This document shows, piece by piece, positions 44,008 to 52,419 of a stretch of 64,000 bases of DNA. Location: contig JBHPJE010000001.1 in assembly GCA_042568205.1 (NCBI GenBank), forward strand, positions 158,722 to 222,721. Reading direction: 5' to 3'. The translations under genes were made by a program, and so were the position numbers. The notes below the pieces were generated by a model that did not search any database, was not told the DNA's origin, and saw only the letters and a list, made by a program, of their open reading frames with translations. This DNA is from JAUVDZ01 sp042568205 (lineage in GTDB: Bacteria; Patescibacteriota; Gracilibacteria; UBA1369; PNNO01). How positions within the stretch are numbered: the first letter of the stretch is position 1; every line of letters starts with the position of its first letter.

Positions 44008-44874
44008 ATGGAATTTATCAACAATACCATTGCAGAATTTTTACTCTTCATCACCCGTGAAGCCGGAGCCTTTTGGGAAAATTTAAGTCTGTTACAATTT
44101 TCTGCTCCTCAGGTTATTATCGATATCCTGCTTGTTTCTATTGTTTTTTATTATATTTTTGTACTTTTAAAGGGAAGTCGCGCAATTCATATCCTGATTG
44201 GTCTTGCTATCCTTGCTTTTGTATTTATTCTAAGTAAAGCACTACAATTATTTGCAACTGGCTGGCTTCTTGATCGTTTTCTCACAATTATCCTTGTAGC
44301 GATTCCAATAATATTTCAACAGGAGTTAAGAAGGGGATTAGAAAAGCTGGGACAAACCAGAATCTTTTCAAGTAATGAAGTTAAAGCAACTGATATTCAA
44401 ATAAGTAATCTTGTTGAGGCTTCAGTTGATATGGCAAAACATCGAATCGGATCTTTAATAGTATTAAAAAAAGATGTTTCACTTACTGAATATGCAGAAA
44501 CAGGTGTTCCAATAAATGGAAAGCTTTCAAAAGAGCTTCTTCTTAATATATTTTTTCCAAAATCTCCATTGCATGATGGTGCAGTTATTTTAAATGGAGG
44601 CACAATTGAAGCTGCTGCCTGCGTACTCCCTCATTCTTATAAGCATGTTGATAGATCCCTTGGAACAAGACATAAAGCAGCAATTGGGCTTTCAGAAAAC
44701 ACTGATGCGCATATTATTGTTGTTTCAGAAGAAAGAGGTACTATTTCGTATGCTCACAATGGAAGACTTGTTAAAGATATTGAACCTGAGAGATTACAAG
44801 GATTGCTTGAGCAATTCTATATTCCAAAAACTAAAAAGAAGATAAAGAATGTATTTAAAAAGCGAAAATTATGA
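44008..44874 (+). CDS. cdaA: Diadenylate cyclase CdaA (c-di-AMP synthase)
   Basis: 288 aa. Three N-terminal membrane helices (~33-105), then a DAC domain with HDGAVIL (Asp190-Gly-Ala) and LGTRHKAAIGLSE (219-). These form the ATP-binding site that condenses two ATP to c-di-AMP. The usual RHR triplet reads Arg-His-Lys here, a conservative change. A basic tail (KKKIKNVFKKRKL) follows. The UGA stop overlaps the cdaR ATG, coupling synthesis with its regulator. A weak promoter (TTGCTT-16-TAAACT, 43952-43979) may lie just upstream of the terminator hairpin. Confidence 0.93.
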   Translation: MEFINNTIAEFLLFITREAGAFWENLSLLQFSAPQVIIDILLVSIVFYYIFVLLKGSRAIHILIGLAILAFVFILSKALQLFATGWLLDRFLTIILVAIPIIFQQELRRGLEKLGQTRIFSSNEVKATDIQISNLVEASVDMAKHRIGSLIVLKKDVSLTEYAETGVPINGKLSKELLLNIFFPKSPLHDGAVILNGGTIEAAACVLPHSYKHVDRSLGTRHKAAIGLSENTDAHIIVVSEERGTISYAHNGRLVKDIEPERLQGLLEQFYIPKTKKKIKNVFKKRKL

Positions 44875-46076
44875 AAAAACTTCTCTCAAACTGGGAAATA
44901 AAAGCACTTGCTGTACTCGCAGCAATAATTTTTTGGTTTTTAGTAGTTGCAACTGAAAATACATTTTATACATTTCCTGATGAAATACCTGTGAAAGCCT
45001 TTAATGTACCTGAAGACCTTGTAGTTTCTGATGAGCTGGGCACAGTTAAATTAAGGCTTAAAATAGATAACCGCGAGACTCTTAGCAATTTAACTATTGA
45101 CGATTTTAGTGCATATATTGACCTTGAAGAAATGCAAATAGGGGAACGTGAAATTGAAGTAGAAGTAAGCTCAAAAAAATCAGATATAAATGTTGTTAAA
45201 GTTGAACCATCAAAGCTCACTGTTAAAATTGCAGAGAAAGCTGAGAAAGAAGTTCCTTTAGAATCTGAAATAATCGGCGATGCAAAAGAAGGTTATTTAG
45301 TACGTGAAGTGGTAACGTCTATAGATAGAATCGTAATTAAAGGTGCAGAGAAATCACTTGAAAATATTGATAAAGCCTTATTAATGATTGAACTTGATGG
45401 TGAAGATGATGATTTTACCCGAACTTTTGAAGTAGCAATTTTAGATGACAATGGAGAGAAACTTGAAAATGTTTCAGTAGATGAACCGAGCATTGAAGCT
45501 CAAGTTAAAATTTCAGCAATTGCTGATCAAAAAGTAGCAGGAGTTCAACCTACAATTGTTGGATCTCCTCAGGAAAATATATGGATTAAATCAATAAATG
45601 TTGAGCCTAATTTTGTTGTCTTAAAGGGAGATCTCGGAGTTCTTGAAAATATTGAATTTGTTAAAACTTCAGATATTGATGTGAGTGGAATTTCAGCAAA
45701 TGATCAGTTCACAGTACAGATTATTGGGCTTCCTGAAGGTGTTGAAATTGAGGGATCAAATAACTTAACTGTGTCGATTGAAGTTGATCAATATGACTCT
45801 ATTGATTCTTCTATGCAAAGAACTACTGTAAAAGTTCCTATATTAATTAGAAAATTTAAAACATCTCAAAAAAGTATCAAGCCTGATCCTTTTGCTGTGA
45901 CTTTAGTAGTCGAAGGTGATGATGCAGATTTGTCAAAAGTAGAACTTGAGCTTGATATAACAGGTTATGAAGGTGATTCAGCTCTGATTGAGCTTTCAGA
46001 AAGTAATTTCAAATTACCTGATGGAGTGAATGTTGTTACCATTACTCCTTCAAAGGTTAATGTGTCGTGGAAGTAG
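44871..46076 (+). CDS. cdaR: YbbR-domain regulator of diadenylate cyclase (CdaR)
   Basis: 401 aa. One N-terminal membrane helix (~10-28, with IKALAVLAAIIFWFLVV), then about four YbbR repeats outside the membrane (for example VPLESEIIGDAKEGYLV and VVLKGDLGVLENI). In Firmicutes CdaR binds CdaA and modulates c-di-AMP production in response to the envelope. The 4-nt overlap with cdaA conserves the classical operon. The glmM gene that often follows is not here. Confidence 0.92.
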   Translation: MKKLLSNWEIKALAVLAAIIFWFLVVATENTFYTFPDEIPVKAFNVPEDLVVSDELGTVKLRLKIDNRETLSNLTIDDFSAYIDLEEMQIGEREIEVEVSSKKSDINVVKVEPSKLTVKIAEKAEKEVPLESEIIGDAKEGYLVREVVTSIDRIVIKGAEKSLENIDKALLMIELDGEDDDFTRTFEVAILDDNGEKLENVSVDEPSIEAQVKISAIADQKVAGVQPTIVGSPQENIWIKSINVEPNFVVLKGDLGVLENIEFVKTSDIDVSGISANDQFTVQIIGLPEGVEIEGSNNLTVSIEVDQYDSIDSSMQRTTVKVPILIRKFKTSQKSIKPDPFAVTLVVEGDDADLSKVELELDITGYEGDSALIELSESNFKLPDGVNVVTITPSKVNVSWK

Positions 46077-46077
46077 T

Positions 46078-46416
46078 TTATACTTCGTCTAACTTTTTAA
46101 GAAGATCTTCAGCTTTTTGTTCTTCTGCTCCTCTTTCTTCTTCCTCTTCTTCTTTTCTAAACATTGTATTTGCTTCTTTTTCTAATTGGTTTGCTTCAGC
46201 AACCAGATCATTTAATTCTCCTGCTTTCTTTGCAAAGTCATCATCGATTTTTTTAATTTGCGCAGATTCTGTTTCAAGAATTTTTATAAATTCTGTCATT
46301 GCTGCATCATCAGCACTAAGCATTGCATCAGCTCTGAATTTAAGTTCTTCAGGTGGCAAACTTTGAAGAGTCGCAGATGATTTAATTAATTGTTGTAGTT
46401 TAGCTTTTAAGTCCAT
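46078..46416 (-). CDS. Small coiled-coil protein with C-terminal EDLLKKLDEV tail
   Basis: 112 aa. Not a family I can name, but its core (ILETESAQIKKIDDDF) and C-terminus (EDLLKKLDEV) match the 186-aa protein at 56848 (ILVNEKQQLAKLDAEY and EDLLNKLDEL), so the two are paralogues. It is helical and charged, with a run of seven glutamates and arginines near residue 90. Cytoplasmic. It follows the 787-aa basic protein gene by 30 nt and is probably in the same unit. Confidence 0.75.
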   Translation of the reverse strand: MDLKAKLQQLIKSSATLQSLPPEELKFRADAMLSADDAAMTEFIKILETESAQIKKIDDDFAKKAGELNDLVAEANQLEKEANTMFRKEEEEEERGAEEQKAEDLLKKLDEV

Positions 46417-46446
46417 GGTAATTGTTTATTATTAATAATTGATTGT

Positions 46447-48810
46447 TTATGATACTTTGATATCTGTGAATTTTTTCATGCCAGCCAATCTTTTGTCTTC
46501 AGCTTTGATTAACCTTTGTTCAGCTACAGTTGGGTTTTTTGGAGCAGGCGGAAATTTTAAAGTTGTCATTGTACTAATATTTGCTTTAACATTTTTACCT
46601 ACATATGCGATTTTTCTCTCTTTTGCTCTTTTTTGCAGATGTCTAAATCCACGTCTTAAATCTTTACAGATTTGTACTGCTTTTACAAATGAAATTTTAG
46701 GATCATTTAAAGATCTATTTAAAGTATTTAATCTAATCAATACGCTACTCCCGTGATCAGGGTACATCTTTGTAAGGGCAGCATCATTATGAACAATGAA
46801 TTCCTTGCGAATATCTTTTAACATTTGTGCATTCTGTGATGCCCAATTTTTTAAACCTGGAGTTCTTTCTTTCCTTTCTTTAGCAGCCAAAGCTTTTTTT
46901 ACTGCAGGAGCATTTGTTGGTCCAGCAGGTATTGCTTTTTTAAGCTTAGCAAGTTGCTGTGTATTTATTCTGAGTTTTTTCCCATTGGTTTCAGCAATTT
47001 TATATTCTACACCATTTCTTGTAATAGTTAGAGTAGTTTTGCTGCCAGCAACATGTTCAATCTTCATTTGCATCTGCTTTGACTTACTTTCAACTACATT
47101 GGTTATTTTTTTTACACCTGTAACAAGTGCAATCGTTGTCATTGCTCCATGTGTTTTGTTTAATAGAGCTTTTACATTTATTTGTGAACCATTTTCAATA
47201 CTATTAAGTGTTGTTGCAATTGCTTCACTAATTTTGTGATTTTTGAAGTACTGTTCTACTACATTTTTTGCCATCTTATCTCCTTTTACATCAAGTCCAG
47301 GTTTTGCTTTTGGTTTTTGTGCAACCATGACTTTTGCTTTTGGTGCTTCTTCGGGTACCACAGGAAATACTGCTTTATTTAATGCAATTTGTGCATTATT
47401 TTGCGGAGCAGCAGTTATTTTAACTTTTAATTTATCTTCTACTTCAGTAGGTAAGTTAGCTAGATATGTCCTATATACTGCTGCTAATTTATTTGCAGCT
47501 CTGATTTTATCTACACCATTAGCTGTTTTAACTTCTTTTCCAACTTCACCCATATTTCGTTTAAATGCCTGATATTGTTTCATTGTTTTTCCTGCTTTTC
47601 TCCATGCTTTAAAAACAGTTATTCTTGAAAGTAAAGCATTGGTATGGATCCCAATATCTCTTGCTAAATTATTTCCCCAATCATTTGTTGCTTTAAGTGT
47701 TGCAGGACTTTCTTTAACTTCAGGAACTTTTCTTAAAGCTTGCTTTGCCACATTTAAAGTTGCTTGAGTAGTAGAAGCAGGCGTAACGTATTCTCTTTTT
47801 CTTTCAGCAGCTTTTGCTTTTACCGGGGTTCGTTTAACAGTTGGTTTTGGTCTACCTAATACCTTTGGTTTCATTGGAGTTTTGCTTCCCCCTTCAGCAA
47901 CTGCGGCTGCAGTTGTAGTTGTAGTTTTTTTAGCAGCTTTTATTTTATCTTTAACTCTATAATTAGCATAAGTGTTTACAGCTGATTCGGGCTTATAGTA
48001 ATAAAAATTTGTTTCTTTAGACAACCCTTCTGAATCTTCACCTGATTCACCTTCAAATAAATCCTCTAAAGCTCCTCTTTGAATTTTACTTGAAACATCT
48101 AGTCCTTTTTCATCTTTAATTACCCAATTTAATTTTTTCCCTTTTACAGAAAAAGAGAATTCTTTTGTTATTTTTTTATATTCTAATACCATTTTATTAC
48201 CTTTTCTTGAAATTTTATAACCTTTTTTATGCGTAATTGTTTCACCACTTTTCATTAAAACAAACATATTTTTAATACTAGCTAAATTGATGCGGTTATT
48301 CTGTAATTCTTTAAAAGCATCATTTTTAAGCTTTCCTAACATATCTTTTCTTAAATCCATTCTCCAAATTTTTGCCTGCTTATCAATTGTTGTATTTATT
48401 TTATCCAGAGTCTCCATCGCTACTTTTGAATATGAACCATCTCTTTCAGTTTCAATTTTATTCAATTGTTCACTGACTTTTTCCATTCGCTTTTTTAGAA
48501 TTTTGTATTGTAGTAATTCACCTTTTTCCCACTTTAATCTTCTTTTTATTCTTGGATGATATTTTTTTGCATAGTTTCCCAATATTGAGTGCTTAGCAAC
48601 TTTGCCTTCATAAAACTTAATTTTATCATCAATTTTCCCCATCATTAAAGAGAGTTTGTCCATTGTCTCAGCAACTTTCAAAGCATCGCTCTGTTTCTCA
48701 GCTGAGCCAGCTGGCCCTTCAATTTTAGATTTTGGGGCTTTTCTTATAGTAAGATACACCAATTTATCCGTATTTAGCGGATTGTCTGAAAATGAATATA
48801 AATTTTTCAT
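46447..48810 (-). CDS. 787-aa highly basic Lys/Ala-rich hypothetical protein
   Basis: No family recognised. The protein is very rich in Lys and Ala, with low-complexity linkers (KKTTTTTAAAVAEGG, RPKPTVKRTPVKAKAAERKRE) separating helical stretches and at least one small beta-rich patch (GSKTTLTITRNGVEYKIAE). No signal peptide or membrane helix. The composition resembles nucleoid- or RNA-binding proteins, but that is only a suggestion. It is preceded by a strong extended -10 promoter and followed by the EDLLKKLDEV protein. Confidence 0.75.
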   Translation of the reverse strand: MKNLYSFSDNPLNTDKLVYLTIRKAPKSKIEGPAGSAEKQSDALKVAETMDKLSLMMGKIDDKIKFYEGKVAKHSILGNYAKKYHPRIKRRLKWEKGELLQYKILKKRMEKVSEQLNKIETERDGSYSKVAMETLDKINTTIDKQAKIWRMDLRKDMLGKLKNDAFKELQNNRINLASIKNMFVLMKSGETITHKKGYKISRKGNKMVLEYKKITKEFSFSVKGKKLNWVIKDEKGLDVSSKIQRGALEDLFEGESGEDSEGLSKETNFYYYKPESAVNTYANYRVKDKIKAAKKTTTTTAAAVAEGGSKTPMKPKVLGRPKPTVKRTPVKAKAAERKREYVTPASTTQATLNVAKQALRKVPEVKESPATLKATNDWGNNLARDIGIHTNALLSRITVFKAWRKAGKTMKQYQAFKRNMGEVGKEVKTANGVDKIRAANKLAAVYRTYLANLPTEVEDKLKVKITAAPQNNAQIALNKAVFPVVPEEAPKAKVMVAQKPKAKPGLDVKGDKMAKNVVEQYFKNHKISEAIATTLNSIENGSQINVKALLNKTHGAMTTIALVTGVKKITNVVESKSKQMQMKIEHVAGSKTTLTITRNGVEYKIAETNGKKLRINTQQLAKLKKAIPAGPTNAPAVKKALAAKERKERTPGLKNWASQNAQMLKDIRKEFIVHNDAALTKMYPDHGSSVLIRLNTLNRSLNDPKISFVKAVQICKDLRRGFRHLQKRAKERKIAYVGKNVKANISTMTTLKFPPAPKNPTVAEQRLIKAEDKRLAGMKKFTDIKVS

Positions 48811-48845
48811 AGTTTTTATGTTAATTTTTGTTTTAAACTAAGTAT

Positions 48846-48874
48846 ATTATACCATTTTTAATGCTACATGTAAA
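48846..48874 (-). promoter_or_regulatory. Strong extended -10 promoter for the 787-aa gene
   Basis: Minus strand TTTACA, 17 bases, TATAAT preceded by TGG; predicted leader about 29 nt. Confidence 0.7.
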
Positions 48875-48880
48875 CCCGGG

Positions 48881-49975
48881 CTATTTCTTTTCACTTACGG
48901 TTTCGTGGTCAGATTTATGAATATGTAATGTTTGTGTAGGGAAAGCCATTTCAATGCCTTCTTTTTCAAATTCAGACTTAATTTTTCTGTTCACTCTATC
49001 TTTCGTTTCAAGGAAAAATCCATAATCAGTTGGATTTTTTACATAATATGTATATTCAATCCTTAAAGAAGAATCATCAAATTCGGTAAAGAAAGCTCTA
49101 AAGTCACCTTCTGCATTCTTTTCTTTCTTAATAATATCTTTAATTATCTTCACTGCCTTTTGTAACTTAGTAGTTGAAGTGTGATAAACAAGTCCTAGTC
49201 TGCCATCTGCTCTTCTTGTCTCTCTTCTAGACATATTTTCAACAGAAGCTTTTGCAAGAGTGCTATTTGGAACTGAAATAATCGTTCCAAAGAAAGTTTC
49301 AATTCGTGTTGTTCGCATACCAATATCTTTAATAACACCTTCAATCTCTCCAAATTTAATAACATCTTCTACTTTGAATGGTTTGTCAGCAATAATTGAA
49401 AGTGAGCTAAAGAAGTTACTTAATGGATCTTGAGCAGCAAGTGCAATAGCTAAACCTCCAATACCAAGACCAGCAACAAGTGCTCCAATATCATATCCGA
49501 ATAGATTTAATATCATACTTGCAGCAATTACCCATATCACAATATTAGTAGTTCGGGTAAGCATTTTTGAAAGTTCTATATCAAATCCTTTTTTAAGTTT
49601 TAATAATTTGATTAGATAAGCTGAAATAACAAAATCTGTCAGAATCGTAATTCCTTGGAATACTTTGAAAATAAATGCAACTTGCACACCTTTTTCAATA
49701 AGTACCCACATGTTTTCAGGAATTGAAAGTGCTCGAAGTGCAAAATAAATACCTGCAAGTACAACAATTGCAATAAATACTTTATTCATAATAATAACTA
49801 AAGTATCATCAAGTTTATTTTTTGTTTTTTTAGCATACTTTCTTAATATCCCAACAATAACAAAACGTAAAACAATCGCGACAATTATTGAAAAAACAAA
49901 AAAACCACAAGCAATTAAATAGTTTTGCACACTGTTTCCGAAATAAGTGTATTGAAGAAATTCAAATGATGACAT
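48881..49975 (-). CDS. mscS: MscS family mechanosensitive channel
   Basis: 364 aa. About five membrane helices in the first half. The pore-lining helix with the Gly/Ala pattern (VAGLGIGGLAIALAAQDPLSNFFSS, ~158-182) is followed by the beta domain (IADKPFKVEDVIKFGEIEGVIKDIG) and a C-terminal alpha/beta vestibule. It opens on membrane tension to release solutes during osmotic downshock. Longer than E. coli MscS by two N-terminal helices. Divergent from aroD. Confidence 0.92.
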   Translation of the reverse strand: MSSFEFLQYTYFGNSVQNYLIACGFFVFSIIVAIVLRFVIVGILRKYAKKTKNKLDDTLVIIMNKVFIAIVVLAGIYFALRALSIPENMWVLIEKGVQVAFIFKVFQGITILTDFVISAYLIKLLKLKKGFDIELSKMLTRTTNIVIWVIAASMILNLFGYDIGALVAGLGIGGLAIALAAQDPLSNFFSSLSIIADKPFKVEDVIKFGEIEGVIKDIGMRTTRIETFFGTIISVPNSTLAKASVENMSRRETRRADGRLGLVYHTSTTKLQKAVKIIKDIIKKEKNAEGDFRAFFTEFDDSSLRIEYTYYVKNPTDYGFFLETKDRVNRKIKSEFEKEGIEMAFPTQTLHIHKSDHETVSEKK

Positions 49976-49980
49976 AGAAT
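49952..49980 (+). promoter_or_regulatory. Promoter for the aroD-ychF-hisA-like operon
   Basis: TTGAAG, 17 bases, TAGAAT; predicted leader about 25 nt. It lies over the mscS 5' end. Confidence 0.5.
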
Positions 49981-50002
49981 AGATAAGGTTAAATTCATTA
50001 AC

Positions 50003-50031
50003 ATAATAAACATGATCTGCGCATCAATCAA
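50003..50031 (-). promoter_or_regulatory. Promoter for mscS
   Basis: Minus strand TTGATT, 17 bases, TATTAT; predicted leader about 20 nt. It lies over the aroD start. Confidence 0.45.
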
Positions 50032-50632
50032 AGTAAAAAAAATGTCAGATGCGATAGAAATGCTTGAAACGGTACCAAATGACTATGATTTGGTTGAAAT
50101 ATGGATAAACGAAATTGAGGATTTAAACCTCATTACACTAAAAGAAAAAGCAAAACATTCCCTACTTATGAAAGTTTCAGATTGTTCAAATCAAGAATTG
50201 TTAAGGCAAGTTATTGAAAATGGATTTGAATATGTTGATATTGATATTGAAGATTTTGATAAAATAAAAGATTTCCATAGGGATAAAACTAAATTAATTG
50301 CCTCATATCATGATTTTGAAGGAACTCCGGATTTTGAAAAAGGAAAAGCAATGGTTGAAAGAATGAAAAATGCTGGTGCTGATATAGGAAAAATCGTTTG
50401 CGTAGCTAAAGATTGTCATGATAATTTAATCCCTCTTAAATTATTAAAATTAACTGATTTTCCACTTATTTCATTTTGTATGGGAGAACATGGCAGGTTA
50501 AGTAGAGTTTTGGCTCCGCAATGTGGATCATTAATATCTTTTATTCCACCAGACACTGCATGGAAAACTGCTGATGGTCAAATAATTTATGATGAGTGGA
50601 AAGTTATTAAAGAACTACTATTTAAAAAATAA
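50012..50632 (+). CDS. Divergent type I 3-dehydroquinate dehydratase-like protein
   Basis: 206 aa TIM barrel of the AroD type. The Schiff-base lysine (GKIVCV, Lys127) and the catalytic His (SYHDF, His100) are present, as are Arg165 (GRLSRVLAP) and Gln190. However, the substrate-binding arginines that follow the conserved Glu (E-x-R in E. coli) and lie in the TFR motif are replaced (VEIWIN at 28-33; LLMKV at 51-55). No other shikimate gene is in the window. It may be a true but divergent dehydratase or a related Schiff-base enzyme. The ychF gene follows after 6 nt. Confidence 0.72.
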   Translation: MICASIKVKKMSDAIEMLETVPNDYDLVEIWINEIEDLNLITLKEKAKHSLLMKVSDCSNQELLRQVIENGFEYVDIDIEDFDKIKDFHRDKTKLIASYHDFEGTPDFEKGKAMVERMKNAGADIGKIVCVAKDCHDNLIPLKLLKLTDFPLISFCMGEHGRLSRVLAPQCGSLISFIPPDTAWKTADGQIIYDEWKVIKELLFKK

Positions 50633-50638
50633 TATAAA

Positions 50639-51733
50639 ATGTCTTTAAAGATTGGAATTGTTGGACTTCCGAATGTAGGAAAATCGACATTATTTAATGC
50701 CTTAACAAAAGAAGGAGCAGCTGAATCAGCGAATTATCCATTTTGTACAATTGATCCAAATGTAGGAGTTGTTGAGGTCCCTGATGAGCGTTTGACTAAA
50801 CTAGCTGAGGTTTGTAATCCCGAGAAGGTTATACCAACTGTAATTGAATTTGTTGATATTGCAGGTCTGGTTAAAGGTGCAAGTGAGGGAGAGGGTTTAG
50901 GAAATCAATTTTTATCACATATTCGGGAATGTCATGCAATTGCTCAGGTTATTCGTGTTTTTGAGGATCCGGATATAGTTCATGTTCATGGTGAAATTGA
51001 ACCTCAAAAAGATCGTGAAATTATTGAGGCTGAATTGATTTTAGCAGATCTCCAAACTTTAGATAAAAGATTGAAAAAAGCGCAAGCTGAAGCAAAATCT
51101 AATGATAAGAAGAAGGTCGAATATGCAAGGATTTTAGAAAAAGTTGAGCAGGAATTTCACAAAGGAACCTTGGTTTATCATATGGATTTAACTGATGAGG
51201 AAAGAGAAGCAATTCGCGATTTGCATTTTTTAACAAATAAACCACTTTTATATATTGCCAATGTTCATGAAAATGAAGTTGGATCAATCGATCTTGATGA
51301 ACTTCGAAAAAAATTAGAAATTGATGAAGATACTCCATTAATTCCAATTTCAGCAAAAGTTGAAGAGGAACTTACTGGATTTACTGAAGATGAAGCAAAG
51401 GAATATTTGAGTGAACTTGGGCTAAAAGAAACTGGATTGAATCAATTAATTACAGCATCATACAAATTATTAAATCTAATTACTTTCTTAACAGCTGGTC
51501 CAAAAGAGGTTAGAGCATGGACCACAAGAAAGGGGAGTAAAGCGCCTCAGGCTGCTGGAGTGATTCATACTGATTTTGAAAAAGGCTTTATTAAAGCGGA
51601 AGTAATTAAATATGAGGATTTTATTGCAAGTGCAGGAGAAGCAGGGGCTAAAGAAAAAGGATTAATGAAACTTGAAGGAAAAGAATATATAGTGCAGGAT
51701 GGTGATGTAATGCATTTCAAATTTAATAATTAA
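50639..51733 (+). CDS. ychF: Redox-regulated ribosome-binding ATPase YchF (Obg family)
   Basis: 364 aa. It has G1 GLPNVGKSTLFNALTK, G3 DIAGLVKGASEGEGLGN and the altered G4 NVHE (Asn-x-x-Glu instead of NKxD), which gives YchF its ATP preference. The C-terminal TGS domain carries FLTAGPKEVRAWT, RKGSKAPQAAGVIHTDFEKGFI and EGKEYIVQDGDVMHF. It binds ribosomes and is involved in stress control. Sits between aroD-like and hisA-like genes in one operon (gaps 6 and 2 nt). Confidence 0.97.
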   Translation: MSLKIGIVGLPNVGKSTLFNALTKEGAAESANYPFCTIDPNVGVVEVPDERLTKLAEVCNPEKVIPTVIEFVDIAGLVKGASEGEGLGNQFLSHIRECHAIAQVIRVFEDPDIVHVHGEIEPQKDREIIEAELILADLQTLDKRLKKAQAEAKSNDKKKVEYARILEKVEQEFHKGTLVYHMDLTDEEREAIRDLHFLTNKPLLYIANVHENEVGSIDLDELRKKLEIDEDTPLIPISAKVEEELTGFTEDEAKEYLSELGLKETGLNQLITASYKLLNLITFLTAGPKEVRAWTTRKGSKAPQAAGVIHTDFEKGFIKAEVIKYEDFIASAGEAGAKEKGLMKLEGKEYIVQDGDVMHFKFNN

Positions 51734-51735
51734 AT

Positions 51736-52419
51736 ATGGAAATCATTCCTGGGATTTATATTTTAGAAGGTCAAACTGTAGCCTTGTATAAAGGCGATCT
51801 TCAGCAAAAAGAAATTTATAAAAAATCACCATTAGAATATGCTAAGTATTTTGTTGACCAAGGCGCTGAGAGTTTATTTGTTGTAGATTTAGAAGCTAAT
51901 AATTATGAAATAGTTAAAGAAATAAGGGGAGCAGTAGATATTCCAATAATGTGTGCAGGTAAAATCAGAACAATGGATCAAGTTAAACAGGTTTTTGAAA
52001 TGGGGATGAATAAAGTTGTACTTGGCGTTGCTGCTGAATCAATTTACAAAGAAGCAATTAATAATTATGGAGCTGATAAAGTCATTGTTGGAATAAAAGC
52101 AAAAGGAGACGAGGTTTTAACTGAAGCTTCCAGACCATTCCCATTAAGAGCAATTGATTTTGCTGAAACACTACCAGATTATGGAGTGCGATATGTTTTG
52201 TTTAAAGACATGTGGAAGGAGAGCACGCTTGTTGGTCCTAATTACGATGAAGTTGATAGGATTTTAAACATGACACCTTTAAAAGTATATTCAGCAGGAG
52301 GAATAGGAAAAAAGAAACACCTGGACACTTTGAAAGAAGTTGGGATTCAGGGAGTTATTATTGGAAAAGCTTTATATGAAAATGAATTAGATTTAGGGGA
52401 ATTAATTGCAAACTATTGA
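51736..52419 (+). CDS. HisA/HisF-fold protein lacking both HisA catalytic aspartates
   Basis: 227 aa. The start MEIIPGIYILEGQTVALYKGD and the end VYSAGGIGKKKHLDTL and IIGKALYENELDLGEL align with HisA (ProFAR isomerase), and the phosphate-binding loops are recognisable. The N-terminal catalytic Asp (I-D-L in HisA) is Tyr8, and the second (L-D-x-x-x-G) is Lys121 in VGIKAKGDEV. The GGGIR loop is CAGKIR. No other his gene is in the window. It is probably not an active HisA; it could bind another phosphosugar. It is the last gene of the ychF operon and overlaps the RSH gene by 7 nt. Confidence 0.75.
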   Translation: MEIIPGIYILEGQTVALYKGDLQQKEIYKKSPLEYAKYFVDQGAESLFVVDLEANNYEIVKEIRGAVDIPIMCAGKIRTMDQVKQVFEMGMNKVVLGVAAESIYKEAINNYGADKVIVGIKAKGDEVLTEASRPFPLRAIDFAETLPDYGVRYVLFKDMWKESTLVGPNYDEVDRILNMTPLKVYSAGGIGKKKHLDTLKEVGIQGVIIGKALYENELDLGELIANY

